From: Massariosphaeria phaeospora
Taxonomy: Eukaryota > Ascomycota > Dothideomycetes > Pleosporales
NCBI GenBank assembly: GCA_011032825.1
Contig: JAADJZ010000004.1
Location: 1 to 64,000, forward strand
Length of the DNA: 64,000 nucleotides
Direction of reading: 5' to 3'
Position numbers and translations under genes: made by a program. This document shows, piece by piece, positions 55,973 to 64,000 of this stretch (positions are counted from its first letter, which is position 1; each line of letters opens with the position of its first letter). Below the pieces are notes generated by a model. That model was not told the origin of the DNA and made no database searches. It worked only from the letters and a program-made list of their open reading frames with translations.

Positions 55973-58070
55973 TTGTAAAACGCATTAATTTCTAAGTTGC
56001 TACTTGCTTTTTTTTTACACTTATTAATTGTAAGCGCTGGAATATACAAGCTATTAACATTTTTATAAGCATTGTTACTATTAACGCGTAGTTTAGAAAG
56101 AAGCGTAAGCTTGCGTAAGCTAGTGCAGTTAGTATAAGTATATAATAAACTACTATAATAACTTACTTCTAGTTTTTAGTAGTTACTAGTGTTAAATTCT
56201 CTAAAGTTAACGTCTTTACAAACTTTTGCTAATTTATTTTAGCTTTTTTGTTTTTAAACGAATTATTTTTTAACTTAGCTAATTCTTTTAAGTAGATACG
56301 ACGCATAATCTTATTAGTAGCCTTGCTAGCAACAAATATTCGCAAAATTAGCTAATTCTTAATTTCCTTCTTGTTTTTTAGTGTTTTGGCAATTTTTTTA
56401 AAAAAGTTTCTGTGCTGCTAAAAGTTAACATTGTAATAAATACAAGCTTATTTTTTATAAACAAAACTAAGTTTTGCTTAAAGCTACTTAACTACGTATT
56501 GTAAATACAATAATGTACTAAACTAATGTAATAACTTACTACTTTTTTGTTCGCAGTAGCGTTGCTTATTTAAAAGCTTAAGTTTAGTTGCTAACTGCTT
56601 TTTCTAGTTGTGCGTAGATAACTAGTAAACTTTTTCTTCGCTTTAAGCTTCTTTTTAAGCTAGTATTTTGCTTGCTAATTTTTTGCACTAGCATTTGCAA
56701 TAGCTTTTTCTTTAGCACTTAAGTAAGCTATTTGATTTCTCTAAGCAGTTGCGTAGGTAGTATTGCTTAATTAATTTTTAAATAGTAGCTTGTAATGTGT
56801 AGAGCGCTTTTTTTGTAATTCAACGCAACTACAATCTGCTAGTACGCTAAGAACTTTGTGCTTTTTAAACTCAAAGCTTTAGATTTGTTAGCAGATGCTG
56901 TAATAAACTATTGTAATAATTACATTTGTAAGCGCTTTTTACTTTGCTAGCTTAAACTTAGTTAGAACTTTAATTTTGTAAAGCAAAAGCAACTTATTAT
57001 TAAGCTCGTAGTTTATTTTGTTGTTAAGCTTTTGCTTAATTGCGGCTATTGTATTTGTAATAAATGTAAGTAATAATAAAGCTAGTTGTAGTACATAAGT
57101 AAGTAAAAGTAGAAAATAAAGTAGCAAAAAGTTAAGTAGTAGATTTACAAGCTAGATTTTGTGTAGAGTAGCTTATGCGCTGCTGCAAAAGCTATAGCTT
57201 TAGCTAGCGCTTTACTACTAGCTACTTAACACACGCACTTTTGCTACAGCTTCTGTAGCTTCTTTACCTACTGTAACTATTACAAATAATTATTACTACT
57301 TTCTACTTTCTATACTACACCTACTACGCAGCAATTCTTTTGCAATAGCTTGTACTAAGCAAACTAACTACTACTACTTTGCTACTAGCAGCAAAGCTTT
57401 GCAAAAGCTTTTTGCAGCAAAAGCAGCTCGCAAATCTAGCAATCTATACAAGAACTAGAAAAAACTAATAATAAGTAGTATAAAAAAGCTTTACTGCTAC
57501 AAGCAAAAGAGTAATTTATTATAGTAGTTAATTACAGCCTAATTTTTAACAACATGCAGCTATTGCGTTGCGCGAAATTTAACGATACTAAAAATCAACT
57601 AAGCTCTTTATGCGCAAACTGCTATTTAGTTAGCTAGTTCGCAAGATTGCGCAAGAGTTTAAGCCTAATCTACGCTTCTAAGCTAGTGCAATTAAAGCTA
57701 TACAAAAAGTAACAAAAGCTTTTCTAATTAGCATCTTTAAAGGTATAGCTTTCTACCTGTTGCTAGGTAGAAAGCTAACTTTAACAAATACTAACATTAA
57801 CGCTATACACGTGAAACGAGTAACGATTAACGCAAAAAACATAAATTTAGCAAAGAAATACTATAGAAAGTACAAGAAAAGTTCGTAACAAACGTAAAAG
57901 CAAAAGTTTAGTTGCTACTTGTTCTAGGGATATAATGCTATAATAATTTTGAATTTTTTAGTAATACCTAGCGTAGACGTTGCTCTATACTTAGCTATTA
58001 AAATGCAACTAATTCCACGCTGTAATAACAATTTGTAATAAACTTAAGCAACTTGTACTTTGCTAACGTT
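55973..58070. other. AT-rich interval without recognised feature
   Basis: Very AT-rich, with scattered short frames only. The minus frame at 56939-57127 is Leu-rich and compositional. Some plus-strand stretches (57400-57950) read faintly protein-like, but I cannot assign them. Confidence 0.4.
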
Positions 58071-58074
58071 AAAA

Positions 58075-58290
58075 TACAATATGTAAACTCTAAATATAAC
58101 AACTTAACTATAACTCAACTATAACCTACAGCCTGTGCGAGAAAACTTAAACTTTAACCTAAAGTCTATGTAACTTAACTCAACTATAACATTGTACTAG
58201 CGTTAAAAGATTAGGTATATAAGTAGAGTTAAGTTAGAGTTATAAAAAAAGCAACTTAACTTTAACTCAACTTCTACTTATTCGCTAGCT
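58075..58290. repeat. MITE-like AACTCAACT repeat (copy 3)
   Basis: AACTATAACTCAACTATAAC-type repeats, CCTGTGCGAG as in copy 1, and an end TACTTATTCGCTAGC matching the other copies. Confidence 0.6.
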
Positions 58291-58420
58291 TATACTAGAT
58301 AATATATTACTATAAAATAGAAAAGAATAAAGTTGTTATAGTGTTGTAATTGTAATCTTGTTGTAGTTGAACTATCTACTTGCCGCGAAGGTTTGCTTCT
58401 ATATATACTTAATATCTCTA

Positions 58421-60284
58421 ACGTACCTCACGAGTTCGTGCACTACACAGGTTCGTGCACTACTTTTGCCAAGCTTCTACCAACTCAACCTCTATACGTA
58501 ATGCCTCAACAACAACACTAAATAGAGCCTTCTAATAAGCGTTAGATACAAACTGCTTTTTAGGCTTTTAAACAAAACGCAACACTTTTTTTGCAACGCG
58601 CTGCAGCTATCTACAAAGTTACTTATACAACACTAAGCTGCCAACGCGCAGAACAGACTCTACAAGCAAATCGCTAGCCGAAATTAAAGAATCTAACAAA
58701 GACTAAAGAGAGCGTAGTTGTTGAGCATATACTTAACTTTATTTCGCGCAGATTTCTTTTTAGGCTCGCAGCTGTAGCTAATATAGCCAATTCCTTACGC
58801 GCAAAGCGCAATCTAGGCTAGATTAGCTTAAACTAGCCTAGTACGTAGGTTATGCACTGCTTTGAGTTTACAATAAAGTTTAATCGCAAGTACAATTACA
58901 AGAAAGCACTCTGCGAGAATTTTAAAGTTATTTAAAGCTAGTTTCGCCTAGTAGCTAACATAAAAGCTAAGTATAGTATCTAGAATAAAAACACGTACAA
59001 CTTCGACAAAACAGGCTTCATAATAGGCTAGATATCAACTAGAGCGGTTATTACAGCTTTAGAGAAACGAGAAAGGCCAAAGGCAATACAGCAAAGCAAT
59101 AGAAAGTAAACAACAGTTATCCAAAGCATCAACGCAACAGAGTAAGCTATTTTACTTTTTATTATTTTTAAGAGCTGCTACTACTTCTTTGCCTAGTACA
59201 AGAAAAAAAATTTGCTTTAAGACTAGGTTATTGCAGTTTCTAAAAAGAGCTAGACAACAAATAAGCTTAGCTTGCAGTAGTTAAAGCACTTTAATAAGCA
59301 TACAAAGAAAAGAGTAGTTAGTAGCTACTAACTACTCGCAATTGACGGCTATAAGAGCTATAACTCGCTCGCATTCTAGCAATACTACAAGAAAAACAAG
59401 ATTATTACTATCTATATGCTTTCGCACTTATCGCACTTTCTGCAGCTTCTTAATGTAGGTTGTTTTGCTCTTTTAAAGAAAGCGTACAGGCGCTAAGCTA
59501 AAAATCTCATGCGCAACTAGATTACTTACATTACAAAACTTAAGTTTTTACTATGCTTCATACGCGCCTATAATGCTGCAATTACTAAGAGTAATATTCA
59601 AAAAAAGTTTTAAAGCGCTAGATTAGTTCTATTTAACCTAGAACAGGTTATAACAGCTCTTGACGTTTAGTTGCGTACTTTATTACTACTACTACTTATC
59701 AACAACGAGCCTTGGCAGTTGCAAACTCTAAGCAATACTTTTAAACTAAAGTCGCAATTAACGCTTGTAAAGGCAAAAATTTAGAAGCATATAAATAGCT
59801 TACCAACGTTTATAGTAAAGGCCTTTAAAAAAGTTTTAAAAGAAGCAGCTATTATCGCGCACAAGCTAGTGTTAGCGCAATAAAAAATAGCTAAGCTAAA
59901 AGTAGCAAATAAAGCTGCTACGCGACGTAAATCGCATAAAAGAAAGCAGGTTTAGGCAGAAAAGACTTTGATAGTTAAGAATAAAGCTCGTCTAACTGCT
60001 CTAAAAGAGTTTAGAGCGCGTAGTAATAAAAAAAAGCTAAAGACGCAAGTGCGCGCTAAAGCAGGTAAACTATCTTAAAGGCAGTGTAGATAGTGCAATT
60101 AAACTAAGCATAACGCGCGTACGTGTAAGCAAGTAGTAAAAGTAAACTCTAAATAATATCTCGTGTTATATTTCTCTATACAGGGCTAAAGTAAGCTGTT
60201 TTGCGCTAGAATAAAGTAGTTTTGGTAGAAGCTTGGCAAAAGTAGTGCACGAACCTGTGTAGTGCACGAACTCGTAAAGTACGT
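58421..60284 (+). mobile_element. Fot/pogo transposon D
   Basis: 1864 bp, TA at 58419-58420 and 60285-60286. The terminal repeats start ACGTACCTCACGAG and hold GTTCGTGCACTAC twice at 17-bp spacing. The transposase from ATG 58501 (MPQQQH) shows TKESVVVEHILNF, NFDKTGFIIG, SINATE, AILLFIIF, LLAIDGYKSY, HFLQLLNVGCFALLK and a C-terminal C-x2-C-x4-H-x4-C-like motif (60082-60125), with abundant RIP stops. Element H is its closest relative here. Confidence 0.92.
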
Positions 60285-60286
60285 TA

Positions 60287-60500
60287 CATTGTATATAAAC
60301 AATGTAAACAAAAAGTTATAAATAGTCTTTGTTCTAAACAATGTAGTAAACAATGTTATAGTTTATTTATAGATCTTAACAATGTTTCTTTGTTATAAAC
60401 AATGTTATAACTCTATTTGTAGTTATTAACAATGTATAACAAAAAATATCTTTATCTATAATAAAAATATTGTTTATTAACAATTTATAAGTTATACTTA
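60287..60500. repeat. Cluster of AACAATGT repeats
   Basis: At least six copies of TAAACAATGT or TTAACAATGT in about 150 bp between elements D and F, irregularly spaced. Confidence 0.7.
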
Positions 60501-60528
60501 TAGTAGTTATAAACTTACATACAGCTTA

Positions 60529-62372
60529 ACGTGTTTTATTAGTAAGTTGGCTACTTTAGTAAGTTAGCTACTAAACCCTAGCGTTGCGCACGCGCAGCGA
60601 CGTAGTGCAACACCACAACAAATTACTATACTATACGCAATAAAATAATATTATTTAAAAGTAGTACTACTATCTACATTCTCTATTTCTACTTTACAGG
60701 TGCGGGAATTATGCCTAATCTTACTGCAACGGCCGCAGCGCTTCTTTGCGCGCACTCTTTTCGCAAGCGTCTCGCTGTTTTCACGACTACTACTCTCTTT
60801 TGCAGCAATTAAGTTAGATACTTTACTAACTATTAGAGTTTTTTTAACCTGTACGTATTGCCTTTTACAAGTCTTACGCTTTGTAAGCTTTTTAATTGCG
60901 CTTCGCATACGCGCTTGTTTTTTTTGCAGCAACACTATATTATGCGCTATCTACTGCGCGCCTTTACTTAGCTGTTGTACCTACTCGTTAAAAAAGCTCG
61001 CTGAAGAACCTAAGCGCTTTTGCATTCTCTGTCAAATAAGCGTAGTCTAAGCTTCTAGCTCTTTTGCGTTGCGCAGCGTTTTTGCTTTCTATGCAGCGTT
61101 GTCGCGCTGTAGCAGAGTTAGCGTGCGCAACTTTACATCAAGCTTCAATAACACTGCATCTAGGTCAAATAGAACTAATCTAGCGCTTCTAAACTTTGCG
61201 CGAGCGTTCTCTTTAGTAAATGTATGCTCGTAGGCAGCTTTAAAGGCTAGTAAAAAAGTTTCTTTGCTAATGTAGTAGATGTAGTTGCGCGCTAAAGCTA
61301 AGATACTATCGCTATAAAAGCGCTTCAGCGGCGCGAAGCAGGCAACGTCGAGAAGCTGCAGCAAGTGCGATAAGTAAAATAGCATGCAAAGAGCAATAAT
61401 CTTGTTTTTCTTGCAGTAGTCCTAGAAAGCAAGCGAGCAATAGCTTTTGTAGCCGTTAATAATAAGTAGCCTGTACGCTCTTACAGACTTTGCATGCGTA
61501 TTAAAGTGTTTAAGCTAGTTAACCCCAAGATCGTTGCTCGTCTAGCTATTTAAACTAACTTGAATAACCTAGTCGCGTAGTATTCTTAGCTCAAACTAGG
61601 TAGAGATTAGGACCTTGCTAGCGAAGATAATAAAGAGTAAAATGCGCTTTCTCGTTGCGCTAACAGCTTGTATTAGAGTAGTCCATTCGCAATTGCTAGG
61701 CTGTAGTTTTTTTGCTTTTTTAAGCTTATCTAAGCTTGTTACTACGAGCTAAGACGTAATCTTGCCTATTAAAAAGCCTAATTTATCAAAGTTCTAGGTA
61801 TTCTTATTAAAGATACCGTACTTCGCCTTTACCGATTGAACTAGGCTGAACTAGGGCTCGATAACTGCTAGGTCTTTGCAGGCAGCTCGCTAGCGATCGT
61901 ACAAACAGCTCTATCGCGTTCGCAGCTTAAGAGTACGCTTGATAAACTTATTAACCTAGCACTTGCTAGTAGAGTTGCATTTGCGCTTTTCTAGCAGTTT
62001 ATCTGCTATATCTTGTATGTGTGCCTTTGAGAGCAGTAGACCTCGTAGAGATTCGTTAAGTATACGCTGCACAATTGTTTCTTTTTCTAGTTTTGTAAGG
62101 CGCTTTGATTTTAGCTCGCAGTTGCGTCGAGAGCGTCTCTTAGCGCGTTGGTCTTAGATCGTTGATTAAAAGACTTTGTAGACTGCAGCAGCGCGCTTTT
62201 TACTTTAAATCTGCTTAGATTGAATATTAGAGATAGCGATATATATATCGCCTTTAGTATAGGTACTTTGCGCGTTGTGTTGTTGAAACATTACGTATTG
62301 TTGCTGCGCAGTTGCCGCGCCGGTGTTTAGTAGCCGACTTACTAAAGTAGCTAACTTACTAATGAAACACGT
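60529..62372 (-). mobile_element. Fot/pogo transposon F
   Basis: 1844 bp, TA at 60527-60528 and 62373-62374. The terminal repeats start ACGTGTTT, with TTAGTAAGTTGGCTACT and TTAGTAAGTTAGCTACT in tandem (17 bp). The transposase runs on the minus strand. Confidence 0.92.
60651..62291 (-). pseudogene. Fot-type transposase of element F
   Basis: ATG 62291 (MFQQHNAQSTYTKGD) to a stop at 60651. The HTH part (LTKLEKETIVQRILNESLRG; HIQDIADKLLEKR; VNKFIKR) and a DDE C-terminal block (LLQLLDVACFAPLKRFYSD; YIYYISKETFLLAFKAAYEH) are readable. The C-terminus ends with a basic stretch and a knuckle-like CGRCSKIRHNSRTC. Interruptions are mostly TAG/TAA. Confidence 0.85.
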
Positions 62373-62399
62373 TATATACTATATTTAGTATTCTAACAC

Positions 62400-64000
62400 A
62401 CCTCTTTAAAGTATATTTTTAAGTTTTATTTTAGTATTATATTACGTAGCTTATTAAACTATTTTAGTTATTTAAATAGTTTAACTCTCTAATTGTAATT
62501 AGTCTAGTTTTTTAAAAACTAATTTCGTTTATTAAGAGATTAGAGAATTTATAACGAAATTATAATTTAGTTATACATAGTATTAAGTATATTTATAATA
62601 GTAAACTTGTAAGTTTCTATTTATATATAAAATTATAATTCTTATATATTTATAACTTTATTAAGTTATATTTTCTAGCGCTAGTTTTAATTGTATATAC
62701 TTAAGAGCTACAGTATTTAGTTCTTTAGTTAATATATTAGCTAATCGTTTTTTAGTACTAATCTAATTTAAGTTTGTAATACTTTCTTGTATTTTTTTTT
62801 ACATAATAATATTGTATATCTATATGCTTTGATTTTGAATAAAATTCAAACTTTTTAGCTAATGCTATAGCAGGTTGATTATCTGAATATAGATAATACT
62901 TTTCTTTACTAATTTTATTAAATTTTAATAGATTAATTATATTAATTAGATAAATATATTCTTTAACTACTTTTTCAAAAGCCATATATTCAACTTTGCA
63001 GCTAGATAAAAATACACTTTTTTGTAGTTTACTAAACTAACTTATAAGTATATTATTTATAGTAAATATATAACCTATAGTAGACTTTCTATCTACTATA
63101 TTACTCTTTTAATTTGCATCTACATAACCTAGTAATCTAAAGTCTGTAAAAGTAGATTATTTAGTATTTTTAAATACTAAGCTTTGATTTTTAGTAAATA
63201 CTAAGTATTTCTAAATTCTATCTAAAGCTTTATAATGTGATTTATTAGAGTTAAACATAAATCTTGCGCAATTATTAACTGCAAAACATATATTAGGTCT
63301 AGTTTTAGTAGCTAAGTAGATTAAACTACCTATTTGCTGTTAATAATAATTTATTTTTAATAAACTAGCTTGTTCTTTATTTTTATCTAGTTTAATTCCA
63401 GGCTCACTAGGTGAACTAACTAGATTTATTTTAGTTTTATTATATTTATTTAGTATATTGCTAATATACTTAGTTTAGCGTAGTTTAATTGCTCTATTTT
63501 GTCTATCTCTTATAATTTCTATTTTTAAGAAATAAAAAACTTCTCTTAAATCTTGTAAATTTAATTTTAACTTAATTAGATTATTTTTAAAATTTGTAAG
63601 ATCTTTATTATAAAGGCTTATTACTAATATATCCTCTACATAGACTATTATAATTATATTAATAATTTTATTTATAAAGACACTTTGTTCTAATATAATA
63701 AGTATAAAACTTAATTGCTTTAATATATTAGAAAAGTGGTTATACTACAATCTAGAAAATTGTTTTAAGCTGTAGAAAGCTTTGTTTAATTTACAAAATA
63801 GTGTAGAATTCTCAATATTAGATTTAGATTTTGATTAATTGTTATTATAGCCTGTAGGTTGTTCTATATAGATTTCTTCATCTATATTAGCGTAAACAAA
63901 AGCATTTTTAGAATTCTATTGTATAATTTCTAGATTATTTAAAGCAGAATAAGCTAAAATAAGCTTTATAATTTCAGGTTTAACAGTATTCGCAAAGGTT
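62400..64000 (-). mobile_element. Copia retrotransposon 3' part, continuing beyond the window
   Basis: Minus-strand pol: reverse transcriptase around 63630-63650 (VYVEDILVISLYNKDL, canonical YVDD), then RPNICFAVNNCARFM, a KSTIGYIF block, and RNase H (62758-62985: YSDNQPAIALAKKFEFYSKS, KHIDIQYYYVKK). It is extremely AT-rich but relatively readable. An LTR should lie near 62.4-62.65 kb; I could not define its ends. The 5' part lies beyond 64000. Confidence 0.85.

Noticed and set aside
1..64000. Starship or other tyrosine-recombinase giant element
   Set aside because: No tyrosine recombinase (DUF3435-type) reading frame was recognised anywhere in the window.

Overview
This is nuclear DNA of a filamentous ascomycete (Pezizomycotina; Dothideomycetes is my best guess but is not proven). 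The reasons are short 47-58 bp introns with CTAAC-type branch points, a fungal STAND/NLR gene, a HET-domain gene, an AflR-type Zn2Cys6 regulator, Fot/pogo transposons, and pervasive repeat-induced point mutation (RIP). RIP shows as TEs full of in-frame TAG/TAA at Gln/Trp positions, a flood of TpA, and surviving CpG ('acgcg') islets. There is no tool-based confirmation behind any call: all were read by eye.

Layout. 1-12.6 kb is a transposon nest around one intact immune-type gene. It holds an LTR-leader-LTR miniature, a truncated Fot element, the three-exon NACHT-ankyrin gene (2798-6227) with twelve near-identical 33-residue repeats, and a Fot element (6416-10808) that itself received a 433-bp MITE and a 2.1-kb pogo element. 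An inverted repeat with a 17-bp double box lies on either side (2110 and 12605). 13.5-15 kb carries an orphan AflR-like regulator. At 18.5-24.5 kb a 5.4-kb Copia with identical LTRs sits exactly at the branch point of a 55-bp intron of a host gene.

25-37.3 kb is the gene-rich, GC-normal part: two decayed hypothetical genes (26.7-29.0 kb) with Gln-to-stop changes, a HET-domain gene, UTP11 (rRNA processing), an HSD10-like SDR dehydrogenase, CMC1 (mitochondrial twin CX9C) and TAF9 (TFIID/SAGA). Neighbouring genes alternate between divergent and convergent pairs. The housekeeping genes look intact.

At about 37.4 kb composition switches abruptly to an AT-rich isochore that runs to the window end. 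It is built from nested RIP-degraded elements: six Fot/pogo copies or fragments, two Copia relics, a chromodomain Ty3/Gypsy with 221-bp LTRs and an extra antisense Cys-rich reading frame, dispersed MITE-like repeats and simple repeats. No intact gene was recognised there.

The most unusual common thread is the Fot/pogo elements. Nearly all terminal inverted repeats carry a motif duplicated at exactly 17-bp spacing, the length of a CENP-B box. The motif differs between families but the architecture is constant.
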